Shown here one piece after another: positions 23,460 to 34,951 of a stretch of 64,000 nucleotides of DNA (position 1 is the first letter of the stretch; each line of letters starts with the position of its first letter). The translations under genes were made by a program, and so were the position numbers. The notes beneath the pieces were generated by a model. It was given only the letters and a program-made list of their open reading frames with translations. It had not been told where the DNA came from and searched no databases. The stretch spans positions 150,661,148-150,725,147 of the forward strand of contig NC_053040.3 of NCBI RefSeq assembly GCF_002575655.3, read 5' to 3'. This DNA comes from Aegilops tauschii subsp. strangulata. Lineage: Eukaryota; Streptophyta; Magnoliopsida; Poales; Poaceae.

Positions 23460-24240
23460 CCGGCTCACAATGATGCTTCCGGTTTAGAAATCCGGCTCAA
23501 GAGACATCTCTCTCCCACAAAGCACTGAAGCTCTTAATATCCGGTTTAAAAACCGGTTCAAGGGAAATTTATTTATCACAAAGCTTTGAAGCTCTCAAAT
23601 CCGGTTCAAAATCCGGCTCAAGGTAAATTTATCTCTCACAAAGTTTTGGAGCTTTCAAATCCGGTTTAAAGTTCCGGTTCAAAAAGAATTATTCTCTCGC
23701 AAGTTTGAGTTCGCAAAAAGATTAAAGGGTGCCAAAAATAGCTTGCTGCCATGATGCGCGGTTCACATGGGTATCCCGCCTTACGGCTTATCTTATTATG
23801 GTCACTTGGGGGCTTCCTGCTCATTGAGCATAGTTGTCAGTACCCTATTGATCGGTGCAATGCCAAAACATATATGGTCACTTGGGGGCTTCCTGTTCAA
23901 ACATAGGTCGTATTCGAACCAAAGAGAACATAGCTGTCGGTACCCTTTTGATCGGCACACTGCCAAACCTACTAGGGGGCTTCTTGATCGTATCTGAATC
24001 ATAGATCAACCCCTTTGGGTCTGACGTGGATCGTATTCGAATCAGCATCATTAAACAAATCTCAAGGTCATTAGGGGGCTTCCTGTTCAAACATATGTCG
24101 TATTCGAACCAAAGAGAACATAGCTGTCGGTACCCTCTTGATCGGCAACGCCAAGGCCACTGGGGGCTACATGATCGTATTCGAATCCTAGCTTAACCCC
24201 TTTGGAACGGTTTACTGATCGTATTCGAATCAGCAGCCTT
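23460..24240 (+). repeat. Internal tandem repeats of element C
   Basis: About 3.5 copies of a 60-65-base unit (aatccggttt, then cggctcaag, then cacaaagctttgaagctct) occur between 23480 and 23710. A longer repeat with cgtattcgaaccaaagagaa and tagctgtcggtaccc is present at 23905-23965 and 24095-24150. All are non-coding. Confidence 0.75.
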
Positions 24241-26137
24241 GATTTTCTTCTTCTTTGGCTAAGTTTTTTGAACACAATCTTTGATTTTGTCTTGAGACTT
24301 TTTTGATCATATCTGAAGCATATATGAGTAATTTCTATTTAACCCGGCTTGACTTTGGACGATAAGTCACCAGTATATGACAATCATAAACATTTGGAAG
24401 TTTTTGCTTCTAAAGATCGGGTTATCGCCCTTACTGCACAGGTATCATAAGCCGGCTGTACGATTCAATATCACCGGTATGATATTGTTTATACATGATT
24501 ATGTTTAAGCCGGCCCTGGATTTTGACGTTAAGTCGCCAGGGCATATGTTGTTTAAACTTTATGCAGGATTCGCAGAACTATGACTTGTATAAATGATTA
24601 AGTTCAAGTTCATCATCAAAATTGATGCTTCAAAAGGCTTATCCATTCCGGATTTTCTCAAAGGGTATAAGCCGCTGGGTTACAAAAATTCCGGCTTATA
24701 ATGAATGCGCATTAAGTCGCCATCGGCCAAAAGCCGCCGAGTACTTAAACTCTGAATTTACTTGTCAACTGATAAGGTATTCACATCTTTCATAGCCAAA
24801 ATTGGCTGGATTTTCATGATGATATTGAATGATTGAGGTTTTCATATTGGATTATATTATTCAAATCCTAAATAGCCAACATGGCTGGATTTTTTATGGT
24901 TAGCAATAACCAGTATTATGATTGAGGTTTTCAAAGTCGCTACAGCGCAATGGCTATTATTTTATCAATGGATATGGTTTATTCTACAATTGAAGGAATA
25001 GTCCCGAGTCGCTGCAGGCTTACGAGCTGACACTTGGGGGCTACATTATTCAAATTGAGATTACATCGAATATGCAAGTCCCATGTCACTGCCAGCATGC
25101 ACCATGGCACTTGGGGGCTAATGCAAAGTCATTTTTTGCTCAACTTATTCAAGACCCGACTCATCACATTCTAAATGAGCCAGCCCTTGGGGGCTACCAA
25201 TTGGTCCTATCAAAAATTCAAGGTACACAAGCCTTAATCCATTATATTGAAAGATCCACTACTTAGTTGGTAGAGTACAAAGCTCTTAAACCTTGTGGAC
25301 GTGGGTTCAAGCTCCATGGTGGAGATTACATCATACGATGTTATTATCAATGAATCATATACAAAGTCCCAGCTCGGTAATATCTTACTGAGTTGGCCCT
25401 TGGGGGCTACACGTTGCTGCTCAAGTTTACAAGATCATATTTACAAAGTCCCTGCTCATTATTGCATCATGACCCGGCCCTTGGGGGCTACACTGGTTGA
25501 AATTTTTATGAGCATAAGGTAATTACAAGTCCTAGGTTGCTGCAAGCATGACAACCCGACACTTGGGGGCTACAGGTTATATGGATATAAGGGAGAAAAA
25601 TCTTCAAATTCTCAGTTCTGAGCAAACCAAATTGACCCGGTGTCTGCAACAATTATGACCCGGCGTCGGTAACAATTATGACTCGGTGCCATCAATATTT
25701 ACAAACCGGCAATTTTGGTAATATCAAACCGGCAAGTTCTTAATCTTCAAACCGGTTGAATATCAGATGAGTATTTCAAGACCAATATTTTTTAAACCGG
25801 TGCTTTGGAAACCAATTCAAGTGGATTATTTCTTACAACATTTCTCTACAAGAGACATATGTCAGCAAATTGACTCTGAAGCTGGCTTATTGACCCGGAT
25901 TTCTCAAAAGAAGTATCTGGATTTTTTTGCATTCACAAAGTTTGAACGTATTTATTAAAGGAGATTTGCTATGAGATCATGGATACATATCAAGGAGGAA
26001 ACGACAAGGACTTAAGGATGATCAGGTGCCGGCTTACAAGAATTTTTAACCCGGAGCACAGCCTGTCAAGTTTGTTCTTGTGTCTATTTTACAGGATCAG
26101 TTTAAGATGGATAAATCCAAATTAAACTGGGGGCTAA

Positions 26138-26770
26138 TGTCGGGGATATACCCCGCGATATGACCCGGCCGGAGATATGACCCGGCTGGGACTTGATGTT
26201 TCATTGGCAACCCGCCAGAAAATTGGCGACTCATATGTCTGGCGGTTCACTGGTGTGACGACTCACGAGCCTGAAGACTCATTGGTGACCCGACGGGTGT
26301 TTCAGATGGATGACAAGGCCCAAGGCCCAGAAGGCCGACTCATGTTATGGTGGGCCGGCTTAAGAGGAAAGCGTAAGGAATATTCCCTTACAAAGGAAGC
26401 AAGACTAGGACTCCACTTGTAATTGAGTAATCCTAATCCTACTAGGACTAGTCATGTAACCCGCCCCTTCAACTTATACAAGGAGGGGCAGGGCACCCCA
26501 AAGAGGGACAAGAAAGAAGAAACAATCTCTAGGGCTAGACACAAAGAGCCGGCTTACCGGCGATTCCCTCATGATCATAATGAGACCTAGCCACAAACAG
26601 CATGTAGGGTTATTATCGGATGATGTTTCCCGAGGCCGGAAGCTGTCTAAATCCTTCTCTTGTGTTGCGTCTCTCGATTCCGCTCAACCCCTCTCAAGCT
26701 ACTACAAAGATGCGTTGGCCTCACGACTAAGTCCTCACACTAGGACATCTGCCGTGACAATTCCATGACA
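26138..26770 (+). repeat. 3' LTR of element C
   Basis: Starts TGTCGGGGATATACCCC right after gggggctaa and ends attccatgaca. Exactly the same length as the 5' LTR. Confidence 0.92.
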
Positions 26771-26775
26771 TATGG

Positions 26776-28356
26776 TGAACCGTTATGTGATGAAATCGGA
26801 GCATGATTTATTATTGATTTTCTTCCTTATGAGTGGTGGTCGGGGACGAGCGATGGTCTTTTCCTACCAATCTATCCCCCTAGGAGCATGTGTATTAGTA
26901 CTTTGTTTCGATGGTAATAAACTTTTGGAATAAGTATGTGAGTTCTTTATGACTAATGTTGAGTCCATGGATTATACGCACTCTCACCCTTCCATCATTG
27001 CTAGCCTCTTCGGTACCGTGCATTGCCCTTTCTCACCTCGAGAGTCGGTGCAAACTTTGCCGGTGCATCCAAACCCCGTGATGTGATACGCCCTATCACA
27101 CATAAGCCTCCTTATATCTTCCTCAAAACAGCCACCATACCTACCTATCATGGCATTTCCATAGCCATTCCGAGATATATTGCCATGCAACTTCCATCAT
27201 CATCATATACATGACTTGAGCATTCATTTCCATATTGCTTAACATGATCGTAAGATAGCTAGCATGATATTTTCATGGCTTGTCCGTTTTTCATATCTTT
27301 GCTATGCTAGATCATTGCACTTCCTGGTACACTGCCAGAGGCATTCATATAGAGTCATACTTTGTTCTAGATATCGAGTTGTGATATTGAGTTGTAAGTA
27401 AATAAAAGTGTGATGATCATCATTATTAGAGCATTGTCCTAGTGAGGAAAGGATGATGGAGACTATGATTCCCCCACAAGTAGGGATGAGACTCCGGACG
27501 AAAAAGAAATAAAAAAAGAGGCCAAAAAAAGAGAGAGCCCGAAAAACAAAAATAAAATGAGAGAAAAAGATAGAAGGGGCAATGTTACTATCCTTTTACC
27601 ATAATTGTGCTTCAGAGTAGCACCATGTTCTTCATATAGAGAGTCCCTTGAGTTATCACTTTCATATACTAATGGGAATTTTCATTATAGAACTTGGCTT
27701 ATATATTCCGATGATGGGCTTCCTCAAATGCCCGAGGTCTTCATGAGCAAGCAAGTTGGGCACCCACTTAGTTTTCAGTTTGAGCTTTCATACACTTATA
27801 GCTCTTAGTGCATCCGTTGCATGGCAATCCCTACTCCTCGCATTGACATCAATTGATGGGCATCTCCATAACCCATTGATTAGCCACGTCGATGTGAGAC
27901 TTTCTCCTTTTTTGTCTTCTCCACACAACCTCCACCATCATACTCTATTCCACCTATAGTGCTATATGCATGGCCCACACTATGTGTTGCGTGAAAGTTT
28001 AAAAAGCTTGAGAACATTAAAAGTATGAAACAATTGCTTGGCTTGTCATCGGGGTTGTGCATGATGAAATACTTTGAGTGATGAAGATGGAGCATAGCCA
28101 AACTATATGATTTTGTGGGGATAACTTTCTTTGGCCATATTATTTTGAGAAGACATGATTGGTTTGTTAGTATGCTTGAAGTATTATTGTCTTAATGTCA
28201 AATGATAGACTATTGCTTTGAATCACTCGTGTCTTAATATTCATGCCATGATTAGATTATATGATCAAGATTATGCTAGGTAGCATTCCACATCAAAAAT
28301 TATCTTTTTTGCCATTTACCTACTCGAGGACGAGCAGGAATTAAGCTTGGGGATGT
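26776..28356 (+). mobile_element. Athila-related internal region, 3' part, ending in a polypurine tract
   Basis: Continuation of the 17746-20323 sequence after element C. The reverse complement of 48445-49150 matches its beginning (gaaccgttatgtgatgaa, then gtcggggacgagcgatgg). An A/G-rich patch (aaaaaagaggcc) lies near 27500. It ends gaattaagcttggggatgt just before the LTR, the usual polypurine-tract context. Non-coding. Confidence 0.7.
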
Positions 28357-29862
28357 TGATACGTCTCTGTCATATCTGTAATTTTTGATTGTTTCATGCC
28401 AATATTCTACAACTTTCAAATAATTTTGGCAACTTTTTATACTATTTTCTGGGACTAACGTATTGATCCAGTGCCCAGTGTTAGTTCCTGTTTGTTGCAT
28501 GTTTTTTGTTTTGCAGAATATCCATACCAAACGAAGTCCAAATGTGATAAAAACTTAAGGAGGTTTTTTTGGAATATATGTGATTTTGGGGAATTGAAGT
28601 CAACGCGAGACGATGCCCGAGGGGCCCACAAGCCCTGGAGGCGTGACCAGGAAGCTTGTGGCCACCAGTAAGTCGGTTGGTGCCCTTCTTTTGCTGCAAG
28701 AAAGCTAATATTTGGATAAAATCGTGTTAAAATTTCAGCCCAATCGGAGTTACGGATCTCCGGGAATTTAAGAAATGGTGAAAGGCCAGAATCTGGGAGC
28801 GCAGAAACAGAAGAAAACATAGAGAGGGATCCAATCTCGGAGGGGCTCCCGCCCCTCCACTGCCATGGAAGCCATGGATCAGAGAGGAAACCCTCCTCCC
28901 ATCTAGGGGGAGGTTAAGGAAGAAGAAGAAGAAGAAGGAGGGGGGCTCTCTCTGCCTCTCTCCCGGTGGTGCCGGAACGCCGCCGGGGCCATCATCATGA
29001 CAGCGATCTACACCAACAACTTCGCCACTGTAATTGCCAACTCTCTCCCCCTCTATGAAGCGGTGTAACACCTCTTCTGCCCGCTATTACTTAAACATGG
29101 TGCTTAATGCTATATATTATTTCCCAATGATGTATGGCTATCCTATGATGTTTGAGTAGATCCGTTTCGTCGTATGGGTTGATTGATGATCATGATTGGT
29201 TTGAGTTGTATGTTTTATTATTGGTGCTGTCCTATGGTGCTCTCCGTGTCACGCAAGCTTGAGGGATCCCTGCTGTAGGGTTTGCAATATTTTCATGATT
29301 CACTTATGGTGGGTGGCGTGAGTGACAGAAGCACAGACCCGAGTAAGTAGGTTGTTTGCGTATGGGAGTAAAGAGGACTTGATACCTTATAATGCTATGG
29401 TTGAGTTTTACCTTGACGATCTTTAGTAATTGCGGATGCTTGCTAGAGTTCCAATCATAAGTGCATATGATCAAGTAGAGAACGTATGTTAGCTTATGCC
29501 TCTCCCTCATATAAAATTGCAATAGTGATTAACGGTCTAGTTATCGATTGCCTAGGGACAAATAACTTTCTTGTGACAAAAAGCTCTCTACTAAAACTAA
29601 CTTAATTGTTTCTTTATCTAAACAACCCCTAGCTTTTTTTACGTGTTCTTTATTATCTTGCGAACCTATCCTACTACACCTACAAAGTACTTCTAGTTTC
29701 GTACTTGTTCTAGGTAAAGCGAATGTTAGGCGTGCATAGAGTCGTATTGGTAGTCGATAGAACTTGAGGGAATATTTGCTCTACCTTTAGCTCTTCGGTG
29801 GGTTCGACACTCCTACTTATCGAGAAAGGCTACAATTGATCCCCTATACTTGTAGGTTATCA
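28357..29862 (+). mobile_element. LTR of an Athila-related gypsy element (3' LTR), 1506 bp
   Basis: Starts TGATACGTCTCTGTCATATC and ends cctatacttgtaggttatca. The position right after a polypurine tract makes it a 3' LTR. Its tail (gggttcgacactcctactta) differs from the tail of the LTR at 30231-31809, so the two belong to different families or subfamilies. Confidence 0.75.
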
Positions 29863-30230
29863 GTGCGGCAACTCCCACATTCCCTAGGTCGACCATGTCC
29901 TCTAAGGTTGTAAACCTTATATTAGAGCATGAGGCTCTGATACCAATTCAAAGGATCGATGTGGTCGACTAGAGGGGGTGAATAGGAGACTACAAATTTT
30001 AATCTTTCTTATCAATTTTAAAGATTAGCGGATAAATAGGGTTTACTAGATATGCAACTAGGTGAACACAACCTATATGACAAGCGAGCTTAGAGCCAAA
30101 TATGCTAGGCAACTATCTAATTAGCAAGCCAACAAGCATACAAGACAAAGTAAAGTGCGGGAAAGAATTAACCACAACTGAGGCGAGGACGCGGATTTTA
30201 TCCCAAAGTTCGCTCTTCCTTGGGGAAAGG
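29863..30230 (-). mobile_element. Copia-like fragment with an initiator-Met primer-binding site
   Basis: On the minus strand TGGTATCAGAGC (29945-29934) is the canonical primer-binding site complementary to initiator tRNA-Met, typical of Ty1/copia elements. The LTR would lie to its right (about 29949-30230, cut by the LTR starting at 30231) and the leader to its left (cut by the LTR ending at 29862). Only this scrap remains. Confidence 0.65.
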
Positions 30231-31809
30231 TGATACGTCTCGAACGTATCTATAATTTATGAAGTATTCATGCTATTATTTTATCATTCTTGGATGTTTT
30301 ACAATCATTTTATAGCAACTTTATATCATTTTTTGGGACTAACCTATTGACCCAGTGCCTAGTGCCAGTTGCTGTTTTTGCTTGTTTTTTACATCGCAGG
30401 AAATCAATACCAAATGGAGTCCGAACGCAACGAAACTCCATGGAGATTTTTTATGGACCAGAAGGAACCCAATGGGCCAGAGCTGCACCTAGGGGGTGCC
30501 CCGAGGGGGGCACAACCCACCATGGCGCGCCAGGCCCCCCTGGCGCACCCAGGTGGGTTGTGCCCACCTCGGTGGCCTCCCGCACCCCTTCTTTGCACTA
30601 TAAATTCCCAAATATTCCAAAACCCATGGGGGTTAACCTAGATCAGAAGTTCCGCCGCCGCAAGGCTCTGTAGCCACCGAAAACGAATCTAGACCCGTTC
30701 CGGCACCCTGCCGGAGGGGGGAATCATCTCCGGTGGCCATCTTCATCATCCCGGCAGCCACCACAATGAGGAGGGAGTAGTCCACCCTCAGGGTTGAGGG
30801 TTTGTACCAATAGCTATGTGTTTAATCTCTCTCTCTCTCATGATTTCTATCATGGGCTTTGTTAATATAGTCGGATCATATGACGTTTCTACCCTCTATA
30901 CTCTTTTATGATGGATTGAATCTTTACCCTTTGAAGTTTTATCTTGTCGGATTGAATATTTAGAGATGAGAACACATGATATATATCTTGCAGTATGAAT
31001 ACTTGAGGTGAAAATTGGGTATCTTATTGATTCACTTGATATATGTTATGGCATTCAACTCGCGGATTCTCGCGGTGATATTGGGGTAATCTATGCATAG
31101 GGGTTGATGCACGTTTTTCTCCGACGGAAACTTTGGGGTCTCTTTATGGTTCTTTGTGTGGATTGAGTATTATGAATATGAATTTGCTTTGGTGTTATCT
31201 TAGTACGAACTCTTGACTAGATCGAACGGAAAGAATAGATTGCGTTATTCTAGTACGAACTCTAGGATAGATTGATCGGAAATAATAGCTTTGAGGTGGC
31301 TTCGTACCCTACAAACAATTCCTATCTTTTGTTCTCTGCTAATAGGCACTCGGGAGTGATTCTTTCCTGCACTTTGAGGGGTAATCATATGATCCAACTA
31401 TGTTAGCACTGTTGGGAGATTGCACTAGCGAAAGTACGGACCCTAGGCCTCATTTTTAAGCATTTCAATACCGTTTTTGTGCCCGTTTAATATTTTTTTA
31501 CCTTGCTGTTTTTATTTATTCAGGTTATAAAAATATATTTCTACCATCAATATTACACTTTATCATCATCTCTTCGCCGAACTAGTGCACCTATACAATT
31601 TGCCATTGTATTGGGTGTGTTGGGGACACAAGAGATTTCTTGTATTTGGTTGCAGGGTCGTTTGAGAGAGACCATCTTCATCCTACACCTCTCATGGATT
31701 GATAAACCTTAGGTCATCCACTTGAGGGAAAATTGCTACTGTCCTACAAAACTCTGCGCTTGGAGGCCCAACACGTGTCTACAAGAATAAAGTTGCGTAG
31801 TAGACAGCA
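30231..31809 (+). mobile_element. 5' LTR of a non-autonomous Athila-related element (element H)
   Basis: Starts TGATACGTCTCGAACGTATC and ends near tagtagacagca. A tRNA-Asp-type primer-binding site follows at 31820, so this is a 5' LTR. It contains a GC-rich block near 30500-30560 with cacaacccaccatggcgcgc, also seen reversed in the LTR at 47161-48444. Confidence 0.75.
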
Positions 31810-31819
31810 AGATCTTTTC

Positions 31820-31901
31820 TGGCGCCGTTGCCGGGGAGGTTAGGAAAGCGGCACTCACACCCCATCAACGAAGCTCTTTTCTGGCGCCGTTTTCGGGGAG
31901 G
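31820..31901 (+). promoter_or_regulatory. Primer-binding site present twice in tandem
   Basis: TGGCGCCGTTGCCGGGGAGG at 31820-31839 is the tRNA-Asp-type primer-binding site. A second, slightly altered copy, TGGCGCCGTTTTCGGGGAGG, lies at 31882-31901. Each is preceded by (a)gctcttttc/gatcttttc. The 62-base period shows a local duplication of the LTR/leader junction. Confidence 0.8.
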
Positions 31902-31995
31902 TGAGTGCTTGAAGGTATATCTTTAGATCTTGCAATTGAATCTTTTAGTTTCTTGTTTTATCACTAGTTTGGTTTATAAAAGAAGACTACAAAAA

Positions 31996-32445
31996 ATGGA
32001 ATTGAGGTTGCATCATATTATTGATAGTCTTTATAATATCTTTCTTGAAAATGATGCATCGGAAAATTGTGCTCAATTGTTAGAAGAAGAGGTCAATAAT
32101 ATGTTTGGCACAAAATATTTGAATGATGAGCATGATTGCAATGTTGCTGGTATGAATTCTTTGAATATCCATAATGATAATGATATGCAAAGCCATAAGC
32201 TTGGGGATGTTATGTTTGATGAAGATGAGAAAATTTATTATGATGAATGCATGCCTCCTATTTATGATGATTATGGAGATGACATGTATGCCATATTGAA
32301 TAAGGATAACCATGAAACTTGTCATCATGATTTTAATTTTCACTCTCATGATAGTTATTTTGTTGAGTTTGCTCCCACTACCATTGATGAGAAGAAATTT
32401 GCTTATGTGGAGAGTAATAAGTTTTCTTTGCTTTTGTGTCATTGA
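31996..32445 (+). CDS. Acidic ORF of a non-autonomous gypsy element, 149 residues
   Basis: ATG at 31996 and TGA at 32443-32445. The protein starts MELRLHHIIDSLYNIFLEND and contains QLLEEEVNNMFGTKYLNDEH, IYYDECMPPIYDDYGDDMYA and NHETCHHDFNFHSHDSYFVE. It is rich in Asp, Asn, His and Tyr. An upstream in-frame extension to 31930 exists, but the second methionine matches the start of the related copy at 17942. No known domain. The position right behind the primer-binding site is where gag normally lies, so it may replace gag in this family; that is inference. Confidence 0.55.
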   Translation: MELRLHHIIDSLYNIFLENDASENCAQLLEEEVNNMFGTKYLNDEHDCNVAGMNSLNIHNDNDMQSHKLGDVMFDEDEKIYYDECMPPIYDDYGDDMYAILNKDNHETCHHDFNFHSHDSYFVEFAPTTIDEKKFAYVESNKFSLLLCH

Positions 32446-34335
32446 AGGAATGCTTTATGTGATGGTTATATTGTTGAATTTATTCAGATGCTACTGAAAA
32501 TCATTATGAGAGAGGAACATATGCTTTTACATATTGCAATAATATCAAGTTTCCTCTCTATGTTTTGAAAGTTTTGAAGTTGCACTTGTTTTGCCTTCCT
32601 ATGGTAGTTGATTATTGCTCCCATAAGTTGTTTTCTCACAAAATCCCTATGCATAGGAAGTGGGTTAGACTTAAATGTTCTAGTCATATGCTTCATGATG
32701 CTCTCTTTGTGTTTCAATTCTTATCTTTTATGTGAGCATCATTGAATCATCATACCTAGCTTAAAAGGCATTAAAGAAAAGCGCTTGTTGGGAGACAACC
32801 CAACACTTTTACCTACTGTTTTTGTGTTTTCACATGATTATTCTACTGTAGTAATCATGTTTTATTGCTTTTGTTTCAATAAAGTGCCAAGTAAAGCCTC
32901 TAGGATCATGTTGGGTGATAGTTGAGTTAATCTTGCTGAAAAACAGAAACTTTTGCGCTCACAAAAGTAAGTCTCATTTTTTAACAGAAGAGTGCTTTTG
33001 AGTTTATTATTTTTGCATAAGTTTAATATACAAATTTCTCACGTGGTCCAATTTGTTTCATAATTTTTGGAGTGGCAGAAGTATGGTTTGAGTACAGATT
33101 ACTACAGACTGTTCTGTTTTTGACAGATTCTGTTTTCAATGCATAGTTTGCTTGGTTTCTAGTTTCTATGGCTTATATTTCTCAATATAAATTGTAGAAA
33201 TGATATTCTAAAGTAGGCTTTGTGTGAGAACAATTATTAATCTTGTCTTTGGCAGTACCAAAAGTGGAATGGTTTGCTCTTTATCATACTAACCTATCTC
33301 ACAAAGTTCCGTTAAGTTTTGTGTTATTGAAGTTTTCAAGTTTTGGGTGAGATGTTGATATGAGGAGAATAAGGAGTGACAATAACCTAAGCTTGGGGAT
33401 TACCAAGGCACCCCAAGTTAATATCCAAGGAAGATCCAAGCAACTAAGCTTGGGGATGCCCCGGAAGGCATCCCCTCTTTCGTCTCCAACATTATCGGTA
33501 ACCTCACTCGGAGCTATGTTTTCATTCGTCACATGATATGTGTTTTACTTGCAGCGTCATTTTATTCTGTTAGGATTTGCTTCCTGTTATTTAGAATAAT
33601 GTTTTGCATCTTTTATTTCAATAAAAGTGGCATTGATAGCCTTTACCATGCTTATTTTACAAGTCTACATGTTGCTGTTTGAAAACAAAAAGTTTATTGG
33701 TGTTGCAAAAATTCCCGAGGAAAGTCAGAATGTGATAAAATGTTGAAACTTTTTGCATAATAAGCTCTGATAAATTTTCTACAGTGTGGTAGAATTTCAT
33801 AAAGTTTGGAGTTGAATAAGTATTGATACTCTTGCATTCTTTAAAGACTGTACTGTTTTGGCAGATTGCTGTTATGTTTGCTTTGTTTGCATATGTTTGC
33901 TTGTTTAATGATTCTATTTGAGGATAGGAGTATTAAATATGCAGAGGAATTTAGTATGCAATTTTGAATAATAATTTTAGTGATTTTCTACAGTAGAGAA
34001 TGATAAAGTTTTTGCATTGGTTTATACAAACTTATCTCACGAGTTCTTGTTGAGTTTTGTGTGGATGAAGCTTTTGAGATTTAGGAAAACCGTGATATGA
34101 GAAGAATTAAGGAGACACAAAAGCTCAAGCTTGGGGATTCCCAACGCATCCAAAGATAAATTTCAAGAAGTCTCAAGCATCTAAGCTTGGGGATGCCCCG
34201 GTAGGCATCCCACCTTTCTTCTTCAACAATTATCGGTTAGTATCGGTTGAGCCTAAGTTTTTGCTTCTTCACATGATGTGTGTTATTCTTGGTTTGTCAT
34301 TTTATTTTGTTTTGCTTTTTTCTTGCTGTTTTTTC
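32446..34335 (+). mobile_element. Internal non-coding region of element H, truncated on the right
   Basis: Contains gcttgttgggagacaaccc at 32786 and three related blocks around aagcttggggat(g/t)(a/c)cc at about 33390, 33450 and 34185. It is collinear with 18700-19720 and, reversed, with 58870-59600. The similarity stops near 34335, inside the end of the minus-strand ORF below, so a rearrangement or insertion boundary lies there. Confidence 0.6.
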
Positions 34336-34951
34336 TTGCTCCCAAGCTATAAGTGTTGTCGCCCTCTATTGCATGACGTAAAACAGCAAGGTCTGGTGAA
34401 CTAAGTGCACCCACCTTTTCCCTAGCAAGCAAGCATTTGGTGATAAAAAGTGCAAAGTAACGAACAGCAGGAAAATGTAAGCCACCGGCAGTGATGGCTG
34501 GCACTCTCCTCTCATCACCCACTGTCAAAGTGCGACAGAAATCTTCAAACTCAGCCGGCCTAGGCTCAGCCAAGCTCCCATCAGAAGGGATCATGCATAT
34601 GTCACAAAATTTAGTAAGTGGTATCTGCTGGTTTTCGGCATATAAATCAAAGCTCACTTCATGGGGATTATTTCTAGGCAAGAATGTAAAGATTTGAACA
34701 AAGACATTTGTGAGGATTTGGTGTTGGTCACACTCATCTGTGATGAAGTTGGTGAGACCGGCATTGGCAATGAATTGCATGAACTCCTCATGAATTCCAG
34801 CTTCTTGCAGGAACAGGATGTGCGGCCATTCGCACGGCCGTACCTCTGCCAACCTTCGAAGGTGGAGATCATTGTCAGAAGACTCCCCAATAACACCCTT
34901 GGAGTTCTTCCTAGAGCCAAATTTCCTGAAGATATTCATGTCCGCATACAA
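34283..34951 (-). pseudogene. N-terminal part of an Athila-like 3' (env-region) ORF
   Basis: The open frame begins MYADMNIFRKFGSRKNSKGV and includes RPCEWPHILFLQEAGIHEEF and HFPAVRYFALFITKC. The conserved-looking part ends at SPDLAVLRHAIEGDNTYSLG. The last 20 residues (RKNSKKKAKQNK and onwards) translate T-rich DNA belonging to element H, so the ORF is a chimera cut near 34335. In Athila-like elements such an ORF follows pol and is often called env-like. No signal peptide or membrane segment is visible here. Confidence 0.55.

Larger units (their letters stand above)
20319..26775 (+). mobile_element. Complete LTR retrotransposon without recognisable genes (element C)
   Basis: Two 633-bp LTRs (20324-20956 and 26138-26770) flank 5.2 kb. 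The flanking pentamers are catgg (20319-20323) and tatgg (26771-26775), a target duplication with one C/T change. The primer-binding-site region gttggcgcccaccgtgggg begins at 20957. The polypurine tract aaactgggggctaa ends at 26137. No gag, protease, RT, RNase H or integrase motif is visible in any frame, so it must be non-autonomous. Aligning the LTRs by eye gives about 24 mismatches (near 3.8 %), two thirds of them transitions. Confidence 0.9.

Noticed and set aside
31820..31839. tRNA-Asp-like sequence, possible tRNA gene
   Set aside because: Only the 3' 18-20 bases of the tRNA complement are present, right behind an LTR, so it is a retroelement primer-binding site.
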